Below, one piece after another: positions 1 through 9,685 of a DNA stretch of 64,000 nt. The stretch covers positions 1 to 64,000 of the forward strand of contig JAGFIT010000015.1 of the NCBI GenBank assembly GCA_024103385.1. Direction: 5' to 3'. The stretch's first letter is position 1, and every line of letters starts with the position of its first letter. The notes beneath the pieces were generated by a model. It was not told where the DNA came from and did no database searches. It was given only the letters and a program-made list of their open reading frames with translations. A program made the translations under genes and the position numbers. The DNA comes from Vicingus serpentipes (GTDB lineage Bacteria; Bacteroidota; Bacteroidia; Flavobacteriales_E; Vicingaceae).

Positions 1-2300
1 CAAATTTAGATGACCCTACGATTGCTAATCCCACATTCACTCCAACTGTGGATGGTGTTTTCACTTATGTTGTGACCATAACGGATGATTTAGGAACAGA
101 TACCGATAGTACAACCATTACTGTTAACCCATTACCAGTAGTCATCGCCTCATTAGATACTTCTATATGTGTAGGAGCTTCCGCCAATGTAATGGCATCA
201 GGAGCGAGTACATACGTTTGGGACAATGGCTTACCAGCCACAGCAGGACCACACAATGTAAGCCCTATCACTACAACAACCTATACCGTAACAGGAACAG
301 ATGTAAATGGCTGCGTAAACGATTCTTCGGTAACCGTTACCGTCAATCCATTACCCGTACCTGATGCTGGAGTGGACCAAGCTATTTGTATTGGTGATAA
401 TGCTACGGTAACGGCTACTTCTACTGGGGCTGCTCCTATTACTTATACTTGGGATCAAAATCCTCCAGGAACTGGAGCGGGGCCTCATTCGTTAAGTCCA
501 ACTATTTCTACTACTTATACGGTAACAGCTACGGATAATAATGGTTGTGTGAATACGGATGCGATGACCATTACTGTTAATCCTTTACCTGTTCCTGATG
601 CTGGAGTGGATCAAACTATTTGTATTGGTAATAATGCTACCATCACAGCTACTTCTAATGGAACTAATCCTATTGGGTATACCTGGGATAATGGTCTTAC
701 TGCTACGGCTGGTCCGCATAATGTAAATCCAGCTGCTACTACTATTTATACGGTAACGGCTACAGATAATAATGGTTGTATGAATACGGATGTGGTAACG
801 GTAACGGTCAATCCTTTACCAACGCCTAATGCGGGTACTGATCAAACCATTTGTTTGAATGGTAATGCTACAATAACTGCCATTTCCGGTGGAACGGGTC
901 CTTTTAATTTTATTTGGGATAATGGGCTTCCTGCAACTAACGGACCTCATACGGTAAGTCCTGCTGTAGGGACAACTACTTACATTGTTACGGTAACCGA
1001 TGCTAATGGTTGTGTGAATACCGATAGTGTGGACATTACGGTGAATCCTATTCCTACTATTGTGGCCAGTAACGATACTAATATTTGTGCTGGTGAGTCT
1101 GCTACATTATTTGCAAGTGGGGGTAGTACTTATGTATGGAAGAACTTAACCACAGGAGTAGATTTTTCTACTAGTTCTAATCCAACGGTACAGCCTACAG
1201 ATGCGAATACGTGTTATCAGACAACTAGTAATGATGCTGCTGGGTGTGTTAGCACTGATGTGGTTTGTGTAACGGTAGAACAACCTCCTGTTACTGATTT
1301 TAATGTTAATGAGGTGTGTAATGGAGAAACAACGCTATTTAACAACCTTACTACTGGAGCAGCTGCTTATACATGGGACTTTGGTGATGGGAATATTTCT
1401 AATGTGTTTAATCCACAGCATACATACAATGGAGAAGGCAAATATTATGTACAATTAACTGCTACCAGTCAGGCAGGATGTATGAGTTTTGATGCAGACA
1501 CTGCTATAGTAAAATATGTACCAGTAGTGAACTTTGATGGAATTAACCTAACGGGTTGCTCTCCGGTAATGGCTACTTTCACGAACAGGTCAGACTCTTT
1601 AGATCCAACATTTACTTACTTGTGGGAGTTTGGAGATGCTACATCATCTAACATCAGTGATACTAATGTTTCTCATACTTATGCTGAGGTAGGAAGTTAT
1701 ACGGTAAGACTGACCGTAACCAGTAACGGTTGTTCTAATATGAGAGAACGGATCAATTATGTAATTGTTCATCCGGCACCTCAGGCACACTTTACCGCTG
1801 AACCTGGTATAGTAGATATTTATGAGCCTACGATCAATTTCACGGATCTTTCTATAGGTGCTGATTTTTGGTTTTGGAACTTCGGAGACGCTACTACTTC
1901 TAATGATCAGCATCCTATACACCTTTATACTGATACAGGAGTCTTTACAGTATGGTTAAGGGTAGAAAATCAATATGGATGTGCTGATTCTATATCAAAA
2001 CCAGTAGAAATAAAAGATGTTTACACCTTCTTTGCTCCTAATGCTTTTACTCCTGATGGGGATGGTGTAAATGATGTTTTCCTGCCACAAGGTCATGCTA
2101 TTGACCTAAATGAATACAAGCTCTATATATTTAACAGGTGGGGAGAGCTTATTTTCGAAACGCATCATTATGATGAAGGTTGGGATGGAACAGTTAATGG
2201 AGTTTTAGTTCAAACGGATACTTATGTGTGGAGAGTAGAACTTCAGGATATTTTTGGAAAAAATCATCAGTATATTGGAAGGGTAAGTGTTATGAAATAA
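1..2300 (+). CDS. Secreted Ig-like/PKD repeat protein with type B (gliding-motility) C-terminal sorting domain, 5' partial
   Basis: The frame is open from base 3, so the gene begins left of the window and about 765 residues are visible. Roughly bases 120-1285 encode five tandem Ig-like repeats of about 75-80 residues, each with a conserved Cys near the start (TICIG-like), a YTWDNG-like strand and DxNGC near the end. Three PKD-like domains follow ([22 protein letters not shown]). The last 95 or so residues (from about base 2010) match the CHU_C/T9SS type B domain: [28 protein letters not shown] infer secretion through the type IX system (SprA is at 17594-24946) and a role in adhesion, gliding or the cell surface. 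Ligand unknown. No porP/sprF partner follows it, although type B substrates often have one. Confidence 0.9.
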   Translation, partial: NLDDPTIANPTFTPTVDGVFTYVVTITDDLGTDTDSTTITVNPLPVVIASLDTSICVGASANVMASGASTYVWDNGLPATAGPHNVSPITTTTYTVTGTDVNGCVNDSSVTVTVNPLPVPDAGVDQAICIGDNATVTATSTGAAPITYTWDQNPPGTGAGPHSLSPTISTTYTVTATDNNGCVNTDAMTITVNPLPVPDAGVDQTICIGNNATITATSNGTNPIGYTWDNGLTATAGPHNVNPAATTIYTVTATDNNGCMNTDVVTVTVNPLPTPNAGTDQTICLNGNATITAISGGTGPFNFIWDNGLPATNGPHTVSPAVGTTTYIVTVTDANGCVNTDSVDITVNPIPTIVASNDTNICAGESATLFASGGSTYVWKNLTTGVDFSTSSNPTVQPTDANTCYQTTSNDAAGCVSTDVVCVTVEQPPVTDFNVNEVCNGETTLFNNLTTGAAAYTWDFGDGNISNVFNPQHTYNGEGKYYVQLTATSQAGCMSFDADTAIVKYVPVVNFDGINLTGCSPVMATFTNRSDSLDPTFTYLWEFGDATSSNISDTNVSHTYAEVGSYTVRLTVTSNGCSNMRERINYVIVHPAPQAHFTAEPGIVDIYEPTINFTDLSIGADFWFWNFGDATTSNDQHPIHLYTDTGVFTVWLRVENQYGCADSISKPVEIKDVYTFFAPNAFTPDGDGVNDVFLPQGHAIDLNEYKLYIFNRWGELIFETHHYDEGWDGTVNGVLVQTDTYVWRVELQDIFGKNHQYIGRVSVMK

Positions 2301-2362
2301 TAGCTTTACCTATTAATTAAATCTTATTTTTTCATAAAAAGTCAAAGCAATGGAACATTGAT

Positions 2363-2370
2363 TATCTTTG
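2363..2370 (+). promoter_or_regulatory. Bacteroidota -7 element upstream of gap
   Basis: TATCTTTG fits the Bacteroidota sigma-A -7 consensus TAnnTTTG and ends 13 bases before the gap ATG. I see no clear -33 TTG at the right spacing, so the call rests on the -7 match and its position. Confidence 0.4.
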
Positions 2371-2383
2371 TGAAAAATAAGAC

Positions 2384-3379
2384 ATGGTTAGAGTTGCAAT
2401 AAATGGCTTTGGAAGAATAGGTAGAGTGTTCACTCGGGTAATACAGGATCACCCCAATATTCAATTGGTGGCTATTAATGATTTGGCAGATACTAAAACC
2501 TTAGCTCACCTCCTAAAATACGACTCGGTTCATGGTCATTTTGATGGTGACATTGATATCAGTGGAGATGATTTACTAATTAATCAACATCCTGTAAAAA
2601 TATTAACTGAAAGAAACCCAGAAGAATTACCATGGGCATCTTTGGGAATAGATATCGTTATAGAATCTACGGGTTTATTTAGAACTAAAGAGTTAGCATC
2701 AAAACACATTATTGCAGGGGCGAAAAAGGTAATCATATCTGCTCCATCTAAAAGCAATGATCTAAAAACAGTAGTGTTGGGAATTAATGAACACTCGATT
2801 GATGGTACGGAAAACATTCTATCTAATGCGTCCTGTACAACCAATGCTACGGCACCTTTAATCAAAGTGTTGGATGATTTGTGTGGAATTGAAACCGCTT
2901 TCTTAACTACGGTTCATTCTTATACCAACGATCAAAAATTACATGATGCACCGCATGAGGATTTGAGAAGGGCGAGAGGAGGAGCGCTATCCATTATCCC
3001 TACATCAACTGGAGCAGCAAGTGCTATTACCAAAATATTCCCTCAATTAAAAGGAAAAATAGAGGGTTATGCGGTGCGTGTACCTGTACCGGATGGTTCT
3101 TTAATTGATGTTTGTGCTACTGTAAAGAAAAGTACTACCAAGGAAGAAATTAACGCTGCTTTTAAAAAAGCAGCAATTACCAATTTAAAAGGGGTTCTAG
3201 CATATACAGATGAGCCTATTGTTTCTATTGATATTGTTGGAAATCCATATTCATGCATTTTTGATTCAGATCTAACATCAGTTATTGGAAATACGGTTAA
3301 GGTGGTTGGGTGGTACGATAATGAAGCAGGTTATTCCAATCGTTTGGTTGATTTAATTGAAAAAATTAATCAATTGTAA
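2384..3379 (+). CDS. gap: Glyceraldehyde-3-phosphate dehydrogenase
   Basis: Cytosolic enzyme that converts glyceraldehyde 3-phosphate, phosphate and NAD+ to 1,3-bisphosphoglycerate. At 331 residues it is the usual length for type I GAPDH. The N-terminal Rossmann motif is INGFGRIGR. The catalytic Cys (about residue 151) sits in ASCTTN, the HSYTNDQ segment gives the catalytic His, and WYDNEAGYSNR is near the C-terminus. AINDLAD keeps the acidic residue typical of NAD-preferring enzymes. The ATG follows a TAnnTTTG element at a short distance. Its 3' end overlaps the convergent aroA by 14 bases. It stands as a single gene, not in a glycolytic operon. Confidence 0.97.
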   Translation: MVRVAINGFGRIGRVFTRVIQDHPNIQLVAINDLADTKTLAHLLKYDSVHGHFDGDIDISGDDLLINQHPVKILTERNPEELPWASLGIDIVIESTGLFRTKELASKHIIAGAKKVIISAPSKSNDLKTVVLGINEHSIDGTENILSNASCTTNATAPLIKVLDDLCGIETAFLTTVHSYTNDQKLHDAPHEDLRRARGGALSIIPTSTGAASAITKIFPQLKGKIEGYAVRVPVPDGSLIDVCATVKKSTTKEEINAAFKKAAITNLKGVLAYTDEPIVSIDIVGNPYSCIFDSDLTSVIGNTVKVVGWYDNEAGYSNRLVDLIEKINQL

Positions 3380-4583
3380 AACCAACTTGTTGTAAGTCTT
3401 TCCAAAAATCTGGATACGACTTTATCACTACGTCTTCATTCTCAATTTGAGTTGCATTTATCAGCGCTAGAGGAGCAAAAGCCATAGCCATGCGATGATC
3501 ATCGTAGGTTTTAATAGGATGAATGTTTGGCATAACTAATGCAGACGAAGAACGAATAAGAATATCATTATCTTCTACAGTTACATGATACCCCAATTGA
3601 TTCAATTCGGTTTGTAAAGCAAAGACACGGTCGGTTTCTTTTATTCTTAGTGTTTTTAACCCTGTTAATTGGGAGTTAATATTCAATGCTGCACAAGTTA
3701 CTGCTACAGTTTGAGCAATGTCAGGACAATCTTCAAAATTATAGTTAAAAGAAGTTACGCAGTTATCGGTTTTGGTTAAACAAATACCTCCATTTATCCA
3801 TGTGGTTTTTACTCCAAAATTTTCATAAATTTTATACAATGCAGCATCCCCTTGTAAACTATCTTTTTTTAAACCAAGCAAATTAATGGTTGTTGTTTTT
3901 GAGAGGGCAGCAATTCCGTACCAGTACGAAGCAGAGCTCCAATCTGCTTCTACAGTAATTTCTTTTGCTTGATATTTTCCATTTTTAACAACAATATTAT
4001 TGTTGCTCCAGCTGGTTTGAGCGCCAAAATAATTCATTATTGACAGGGTCATATTGATATAAGGTTTAGAAATGATTTCTCCCTTAAATTCGATAGTTAA
4101 CCCACTTTGAAGTTGTGGGGCTATTAAGAGTAAAGCAGAAACATACTGGCTACTTACACTTCCATCAATTGATATAGTTCCACCTTCCATTTGATATCCT
4201 CTAATTTTTAAGGGAGGAAATCCTTCATTTTCAAGGTAGTCAATTTCTGCACCTAGTGTTCTTAAAGCATCTACCAAAACTTTTATCGGGCGCTCTTTCA
4301 TTCTAGAAGATCCTGTAATAGTATGTTCTTCTTCTTGTAAAGAAAGATAAGCAGTTAAAAAACGCATAACTGTCCCAGCATGACCAACATCCAATGTTTT
4401 TTCGGAAGAAATTAATAGTTGTTGTAAAGTTTGTGTATCCTTTGCAGCTGCTAAGTTGTTAATGCCAAAAGAGGTATCACACAATGCCTGTATAATTAAA
4501 ACTCTATTGCTTTCACTTTTAGAAGAAGTAAGGTTGATAGTTCCTTCTATATGTTGAGTTGGGTGAAAAAGACGAATAGACAT
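3366..4583 (-). CDS. aroA: 3-phosphoshikimate 1-carboxyvinyltransferase (EPSP synthase)
   Basis: Sixth step of the shikimate pathway: joins phosphoenolpyruvate to shikimate 3-phosphate. Family signatures appear in order: SSKSESNRVLI near the N-terminus, GHAGTVMRFLTAYLS, EADWSSASYW, ETDRVFALQTEL and YDDHRMAMAFAPLAL near the C-terminus. The protein has 405 residues, slightly short of the roughly 430 of E. coli AroA, as is common in Bacteroidota. aroB lies 13 bases upstream on the same strand, so the two are probably co-transcribed. The stop codon lies inside the 3' end of gap on the other strand. Confidence 0.95.
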   Translation of the reverse strand: MSIRLFHPTQHIEGTINLTSSKSESNRVLIIQALCDTSFGINNLAAAKDTQTLQQLLISSEKTLDVGHAGTVMRFLTAYLSLQEEEHTITGSSRMKERPIKVLVDALRTLGAEIDYLENEGFPPLKIRGYQMEGGTISIDGSVSSQYVSALLLIAPQLQSGLTIEFKGEIISKPYINMTLSIMNYFGAQTSWSNNNIVVKNGKYQAKEITVEADWSSASYWYGIAALSKTTTINLLGLKKDSLQGDAALYKIYENFGVKTTWINGGICLTKTDNCVTSFNYNFEDCPDIAQTVAVTCAALNINSQLTGLKTLRIKETDRVFALQTELNQLGYHVTVEDNDILIRSSSALVMPNIHPIKTYDDHRMAMAFAPLALINATQIENEDVVIKSYPDFWKDLQQVGFTID

Positions 4584-4596
4584 TTTTTTAAGGAGC

Positions 4597-5682
4597 TTAT
4601 TTTTTAATTAATGAATTGTAGTAGTTTAACGATTCTATAATCAATTCTACATCCACTTCATGGTTAACTTCTGCCAATCCAATTTCTTTTAACAAAGTGA
4701 AATTAATACTACTGGTTTCATTTTTTTTATCATGTTTCATGAGTTCTATCAATTGATGAAATTGATTATCATCAAGTCTATATCGAGAATAGAAACTTAA
4801 AATAGAAGAAGAAATTTCTTTTAAGTTGGCAGCACTTAACTCTAAAACCAGATGGGATAAGTAGGTTTCACAAACCATGCCGATAGCTATTGCTTCGCCA
4901 TGAAGCAGAGGGAGAGAGTCGTTTTTTAAAGAATAGCTTTCTATAGCATGACCGATAGTATGTCCAAAATTTAACAGTTTACGTTCTTTTTTTTCTTTTG
5001 GATCTTTTAATACAATACTGTTTTTAATGTTAACGGAAGTGGTAATAAGATTTTCCCAGTCTTCTGAATTGGAAAGCAGCCCTCCTTTTAAATTTTTCCA
5101 ATATTTTTTGTCTGTAATTAAAGCGTGTTTCAGTGCTTCAGCATAACCTGAAAGCATTTGTCGTTTATCGAGTGTTTTTAAGAAAGGAGGATAGATAAAA
5201 ACACCTTTAGGTTCATTAAAAACACCAATCATATTTTTTAAATCATCAAAATCTATCCCAACTTTTCCTCCAACAGAAGCATCTATTTGTGAGAGAAGAG
5301 TGGTTGGTATGTTGATGAAATCAATACCTCTTTTATAGGTAGAAGCAACAAATCCTCCCATATCAGTAATTACTCCTCCTCCTAGATTAATGAGAACGGA
5401 ATTTCTATCAGCTTTATAATCTGAAAGAGTTTTCCATATTTGATAGCAAATATCCAGCGTTTTGTTTTCTTCACCGCTTTCAATTTCTATAATTTCTACA
5501 TTTTCTAATGCTTTTACTTGACTAATCAACTGTGTAGTACAGTTTTGTAGGGTGTTCTCATCTACCAATAAAAATTTCTTACAATCTTTGTAAGGAGTTA
5601 AATATTCAGTTAACACTTTAAAAACGTGTTCACCTATAAATACTTCTGAATGGGTAGTTTTTATGCTCTGAACCTTACTCAT
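4597..5682 (-). CDS. aroB: 3-dehydroquinate synthase
   Basis: Second step of the shikimate pathway: cyclises DAHP to 3-dehydroquinate using NAD+ and a divalent metal. The 361 residues show NLGGGVITDMGGFVAS (NAD/substrate site), IPTTLLSQIDASVGGK, and metal-ligand segments LNFGHTIGHAIE and LLHGEAIAIGM. The ATG lies in AT-rich sequence with no Shine-Dalgarno. It is the first gene of an aroB-aroA pair. Other shikimate genes are not in the window. Confidence 0.95.
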   Translation of the reverse strand: MSKVQSIKTTHSEVFIGEHVFKVLTEYLTPYKDCKKFLLVDENTLQNCTTQLISQVKALENVEIIEIESGEENKTLDICYQIWKTLSDYKADRNSVLINLGGGVITDMGGFVASTYKRGIDFINIPTTLLSQIDASVGGKVGIDFDDLKNMIGVFNEPKGVFIYPPFLKTLDKRQMLSGYAEALKHALITDKKYWKNLKGGLLSNSEDWENLITTSVNIKNSIVLKDPKEKKERKLLNFGHTIGHAIESYSLKNDSLPLLHGEAIAIGMVCETYLSHLVLELSAANLKEISSSILSFYSRYRLDDNQFHQLIELMKHDKKNETSSINFTLLKEIGLAEVNHEVDVELIIESLNYYNSLIKK

Positions 5683-5783
5683 GGAGTAATTAATTTAAAT
5701 TTTTGTAAAAAAGATGCTTAAAAGTTTGTAAAAATAAGTTTTTCTAGGTGAGCCAAATCATATTTTCAACTATTTTCACATTT

Positions 5784-5791
5784 TACATTTG
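5784..5791 (+). promoter_or_regulatory. -7 element upstream of the proline dehydrogenase gene
   Basis: TACATTTG matches TAnnTTTG exactly and ends 14 bases before the ATG at 5806, which would give a leader of only about 8 bases. No convincing -33 TTG is visible. Confidence 0.4.
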
Positions 5792-5805
5792 TAAGATAAT
5801 CGTTA

Positions 5806-6984
5806 ATGGTGGATTTTAATAACACGGAAACAGCTTTTGCTGGTAAAACAGATTCGGATTTAAAACGAGGTTATTGGCTGTTTAAAATAATAGCTTGGAA
5901 TTGGCTAATAAAAATAGGACCTATTTTATTAAAAGTATTCATGCCTTTTGGGTTTCCTATTCCTATCATAAAGGCAACAATTTTCAAACAATTTTGTGGA
6001 GGAGAGAGTATTGAAGGGTGTAATCATACGATTGATGAATTAGGGTATTACAATATAAAAACGATTTTAGATTATTCTGTTGAAGGAAAAGAGAAAGAAT
6101 CTATTTTTGATGATAATGTTGCTGAAGTTATCTCTACAATACAAAAAGCAAAAGCTGATTTTAATATTCCTTTCTCCGTTTTTAAACCTACTGGATTTGC
6201 TAGGTTTGAATTGCTTCAAAAAGTAAATTTAAAAGAAAAATTAAATCAAAAAGAAAAAGAGGAATTTAAGCGAGTAAGAAATAGGATAGATAAAATTTGT
6301 GAAGCAGCATTTAATTTTAATATTCCTGTTTTTATTGATGCGGAGGAAACCTGGATTCAAAATCCAATTGATGCTATTGCTTTAGAAATGATGCGGAAAT
6401 ACAATAAGGAGAAAACGATTGTTTTTAATACTATCCAGCTGTATAGAAAAGATAGAATTATTTATTTGAAGGAATTAATGGCGATAGCCCGAAATGAAGG
6501 TTTTTATATGGGGTTAAAATTAGTAAGGGGGGCATATATTGAGAAGGAAAGAGAAAGAGCAAAAAAGATGAATTATGAAGATCCTATGCATAAAACAAAG
6601 GAAGATACGGATAGGGATTATAATTTGGCTTTAAAATTATGTATAGAAAACATTGATGTTATCTCTTTTAGTTGTGCATCCCACAATGAAAAGAGCAATT
6701 TGTACCTTATAGAATTAATGAAAGAACATGCAATTGAAAAAAATGATAAACGCATTTATTTTGCTCAACTCTTAGGGATGAGTGATCACATTAGTATGAA
6801 TTTAGGTAAAGCAGGTTATAATGTAGCTAAATATGTTCCTTATGGTCCTGTTAAGGATGTAACACCCTACTTAATTAGGCGAGCAGAAGAGAATACTTCT
6901 ATTGCTGGACAAACAGGAAGAGAGTTAGCACTAATTTTAGCAGAGAGAAAAAGACGAGAAGTTAAAAATATTGAAATAAGTTAA
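5806..6984 (+). CDS. Proline dehydrogenase (monofunctional PRODH)
   Basis: FAD enzyme that oxidises L-proline to pyrroline-5-carboxylate and passes electrons to the quinone pool. The 392-residue protein carries the PRODH barrel motifs: FNTIQLYRKDR, MGLKLVRGAYIEKER (substrate/FAD region), SCASHNEKS, FAQLLGMSDHIS, KYVPYGPVKDVTPYLIRRAEEN. It is a stand-alone PRODH of the Bacteroidota type and lacks the P5C dehydrogenase half of PutA. A partner P5C dehydrogenase is not in the window. It precedes lnt by 31 bases on the same strand but is functionally unrelated to it. Confidence 0.93.
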   Translation: MVDFNNTETAFAGKTDSDLKRGYWLFKIIAWNWLIKIGPILLKVFMPFGFPIPIIKATIFKQFCGGESIEGCNHTIDELGYYNIKTILDYSVEGKEKESIFDDNVAEVISTIQKAKADFNIPFSVFKPTGFARFELLQKVNLKEKLNQKEKEEFKRVRNRIDKICEAAFNFNIPVFIDAEETWIQNPIDAIALEMMRKYNKEKTIVFNTIQLYRKDRIIYLKELMAIARNEGFYMGLKLVRGAYIEKERERAKKMNYEDPMHKTKEDTDRDYNLALKLCIENIDVISFSCASHNEKSNLYLIELMKEHAIEKNDKRIYFAQLLGMSDHISMNLGKAGYNVAKYVPYGPVKDVTPYLIRRAEENTSIAGQTGRELALILAERKRREVKNIEIS

Positions 6985-7015
6985 TAGCCAAATTCTTTAT
7001 TGATATATTTACTGC

Positions 7016-8623
7016 ATGCAAAAATTAAAATTAGCAGGATTAGCTCTACTTAGTGGTTTGTTAATGGGGGTTTCTTGGCCAGAAACAGGAGGATTAGCAC
7101 CTCTTTTTTTTATTGCATTGCTGCCTTTGTTGTATGTGGAATATACCATTAATCAAAATATAGATAAATTAGGATCTAGGCACGTTTTTTATTTTTCTTA
7201 TCTCACATTTTTAACATTTAACACTTTTACTACTTGGTGGATATGGTATGCCTCAGAAGGAGGGATGGTTATGGCGGAGGTATTGTATTCTTTATTTATG
7301 GCGATTACTTTTTTAGGCTTTCATGTCGTTAAAAAAAGGTTAGGGGAAAATAAAGGATATTTTGCGTTAATTGTTTTATGGTTAGGGTTTGAATGGTTGC
7401 ATTTTAACTGGGAGTTTTCGCATCCATGGAATCCTTTTGGAAATGTTTTTTCCAATTTTCCTAAGTGGATTCAATGGTATGAATACACAGGAGTTTCTGG
7501 AGGAACACTATGGGTTTTATTAATCAATATATTAATATTTAAAGTTTTAAAACGAACTATTGTATTCCATGAGTCGATTAAAAAGAATTACTTATTATAT
7601 TTAGGTATAGGGTTGATTATTGTTGTTCCGATATCTATATCTACAACCATTTACAACAGTTATGAAGAAGAGGAAGCTCCTGTAGAAGTAGTTGTTGTTC
7701 AACCCAATATTGATCCTTACAAAGAAAAGTTTGGAGGGATGACAGAAGCTGAGCAGGTGAATCGAATTATATCTTTAGCAAAACAGGAAATTACCTCAAC
7801 AACCAAATACGTTGTTGCTCCAGAAACAGCTATTCCAAGAGGGTGTGTTGAAGCTGAATTAGAAGAGAATTATGCTATTCAAGAAATTCGTAAAGAGATG
7901 ACTAACTATTTGAACATCAACTTTATTATTGGCTCATCAACTTACATTGATTATCCCCCAAGTAAAAAAAAGCCAACACCAACTGTTCGGGCAGATCAAC
8001 AAACAGGTGGTTGGTATGATGCTTTTAATTCGGCATTACAAGTGAAAGAAAATGAAAACATTCAAATATATCATAAATCAAAGCTAGTTTTAGGGGTAGA
8101 AAAATTACCCTATCCTAAATTTTTTAGCATGTTTGAGAAATTCGCTATTAATTTAGGTGGTACTATGGGTAGTTTGGGGGTAGAAAAAGAAGCTCATAAT
8201 CTTACTGATGGAGATATTCAGATTGCACCAGTAATTTGTTACGAATCCATTTATGGAGAATATGTTGCTAGTTATGTAAAAAAAGGAGCGAATGCTATTT
8301 TTATTATTACCAATGATGGATGGTGGGAGGATACTCCTGGTTACCAACAGCACCTTGCTTATGGGCGATTAAGAGCAATAGAGACAAGAAGAAGTATAGC
8401 GAGGAGTGCGAACACAGGAATTTCTTGTTTTATTAATCAACGGGGAGATATTATTCAGCCTACAGAATGGTGGGAGAAAGATGTTATAAAAGAAGTAATT
8501 AACTTAAATACGGGGACTACTTATTATGTAGAGCATGGAGATTATTTAGGACGAATAGCGGGGTTTATTGCGGTATTACTTTTATTATGGGCATGGACAT
8601 TAAAGTTGATGCCTAAAAAATAA
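7016..8623 (+). CDS. lnt: Apolipoprotein N-acyltransferase
   Basis: Inner-membrane enzyme that adds the third acyl chain to the N-terminal Cys of lipoproteins. The 535 residues comprise an N-terminal block of membrane helices (to about residue 215), a periplasmic CN-hydrolase (nitrilase-like) domain and a C-terminal helix (AGFIAVLLLLWAWTL). The catalytic triad is visible: Glu270 in VAPETAIP, Lys354 in YHKSKLV and Cys408 in PVICYES. FITNDGWW and RAIETRRSIARSANTG are further family motifs. The gene ends 2 bases before a convergent lipoprotein gene. The window encodes several lipoproteins that would be its substrates. Confidence 0.95.
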   Translation: MQKLKLAGLALLSGLLMGVSWPETGGLAPLFFIALLPLLYVEYTINQNIDKLGSRHVFYFSYLTFLTFNTFTTWWIWYASEGGMVMAEVLYSLFMAITFLGFHVVKKRLGENKGYFALIVLWLGFEWLHFNWEFSHPWNPFGNVFSNFPKWIQWYEYTGVSGGTLWVLLINILIFKVLKRTIVFHESIKKNYLLYLGIGLIIVVPISISTTIYNSYEEEEAPVEVVVVQPNIDPYKEKFGGMTEAEQVNRIISLAKQEITSTTKYVVAPETAIPRGCVEAELEENYAIQEIRKEMTNYLNINFIIGSSTYIDYPPSKKKPTPTVRADQQTGGWYDAFNSALQVKENENIQIYHKSKLVLGVEKLPYPKFFSMFEKFAINLGGTMGSLGVEKEAHNLTDGDIQIAPVICYESIYGEYVASYVKKGANAIFIITNDGWWEDTPGYQQHLAYGRLRAIETRRSIARSANTGISCFINQRGDIIQPTEWWEKDVIKEVINLNTGTTYYVEHGDYLGRIAGFIAVLLLLWAWTLKLMPKK

Positions 8624-8625
8624 CT

Positions 8626-8979
8626 TTAATCTTCTTCTTCTCTTTTAGATTGTACTTTAGCTTGCTCTTGGGTAAGTTGAACAATGGCTTGGTTATAGAT
8701 TTCTTCCATTTCTTTGGGATGTTTTGCGTAGTAAGCTAAGCTAGTATTGAATTGTTCTTGAGAAGTATTTTGCTTATTAAATACATCATCCATTAAATGA
8801 TGGTAATTAATGGAGTCCTTGTTGGCAAATTTTAGTTTATAAATGGCCTGAGAGACTTCTATATCAACAATAAGATCTACCATTTGTTCTTTACCAAGTA
8901 CTTCTGATGGAGGTAATTTACTTTCAGAACATGCTGCTAAAGTAACTAGTAATGATATGGTAAGAATGAAATTATTCAT
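8626..8979 (-). CDS. DUF4296-type small lipoprotein
   Basis: A 117-residue protein with an N-terminal hydrophobic stretch ending in the lipobox LAAC, so it should be lipid-anchored in the envelope. The mature part begins with LPPSEVLGKEQMVDLIVDIE, the hallmark start of the Bacteroidota DUF4296 family, and ends in a charged tail. Function unknown. A TTG lies three bases upstream of the ATG; I chose the ATG at 8979. A terminator of the next gene lies immediately upstream, so it needs its own promoter or read-through. Confidence 0.75.
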   Translation of the reverse strand: MNNFILTISLLVTLAACSESKLPPSEVLGKEQMVDLIVDIEVSQAIYKLKFANKDSINYHHLMDDVFNKQNTSQEQFNTSLAYYAKHPKEMEEIYNQAIVQLTQEQAKVQSKREEED

Positions 8980-8985
8980 CAATAA

Positions 8986-9018
8986 AAATCCCTATTCTGT
9001 TTTTTAGAATAGGGAGTA
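8986..9018 (-). terminator. Intrinsic terminator of the 9039-9584 gene
   Basis: A 10-bp perfect stem (TCCCTATTCT/AGAATAGGGA, 8989-8998 with 9006-9015) has a 7-base loop. On the minus strand a T-rich run follows it. It lies just downstream of the lipoprotein gene's stop codon. Confidence 0.75.
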
Positions 9019-9038
9019 AAAATAAAATTTAACAATTC

Positions 9039-9584
9039 TTAAACAGCCTCTTTATTAGCTGTTTCTACTGCTTTTATAGTTTTAGCAGCAGCTAACATTT
9101 TTTCAATCATACCTTCACCATACTCCCCGTCCATTAAGTCTCGTACCTCATAAATATTTTCACCTAATTGTGCTTTATAGAAAAAATGATGCTGTGTTTT
9201 TACTCCAGAGTCAGGTATATCTTGTGTATAAACCAATGCATTTTCTTCCTCCTTTAAAATTTCTGAAGAAAAAACAAGGTCTTCTTTTAAGTCTGTTTTT
9301 AATAATTCAATGTCTCCCTCACCATACATGATTTCTATACCAAATCCTGCTCCAACAATAATTTGTACAGACCCCATTTGCGTTAATTCAATTTGAGGTT
9401 CTCCATTCTCCTCAGCATTAGGAACCATAACGGACATGTTAAACCCCCATTTACTTAAATTGATTTCTTCATAACCTTTTAATTCTACCATTTCTACATC
9501 TTCTGTTACATCTGAGGACTTGTCTCCACAAGAAACGAAACTAATTAATAAAAACGCAGATAAAATATAAGCCAATTGTTTCAT
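9039..9584 (-). CDS. Hypothetical lipoprotein
   Basis: A 181-residue protein with a signal sequence ending in the lipobox-like FVSC, hence a predicted envelope lipoprotein. The rest is acidic and soluble-looking, with no family I recognise. KWGFNMSVMVPNAEENGEP and repeated short strands suggest a compact alpha/beta or beta fold, and the C-terminal KMLAAAKTIKAVE is helical. A terminator follows it and a TATATTTG element precedes it, so it is probably a single-gene unit. Confidence 0.65.
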   Translation of the reverse strand: MKQLAYILSAFLLISFVSCGDKSSDVTEDVEMVELKGYEEINLSKWGFNMSVMVPNAEENGEPQIELTQMGSVQIIVGAGFGIEIMYGEGDIELLKTDLKEDLVFSSEILKEEENALVYTQDIPDSGVKTQHHFFYKAQLGENIYEVRDLMDGEYGEGMIEKMLAAAKTIKAVETANKEAV

Positions 9585-9606
9585 ATCACTAATTTTTTAT
9601 GTTAAA

Positions 9607-9614
9607 CAAATATA
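9607..9614 (-). promoter_or_regulatory. -7 element upstream of the 9039-9584 lipoprotein gene
   Basis: On the minus strand TATATTTG matches TAnnTTTG and lies 22 bases upstream of the ATG. No good -33 element was seen. Confidence 0.35.
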
Positions 9615-9685
9615 AATTAAAAAATTTTAAATGGTGTCTTTCTGTCCTCTTTTCATTAATAAAATAGAATTGTTTTTTAACAATG

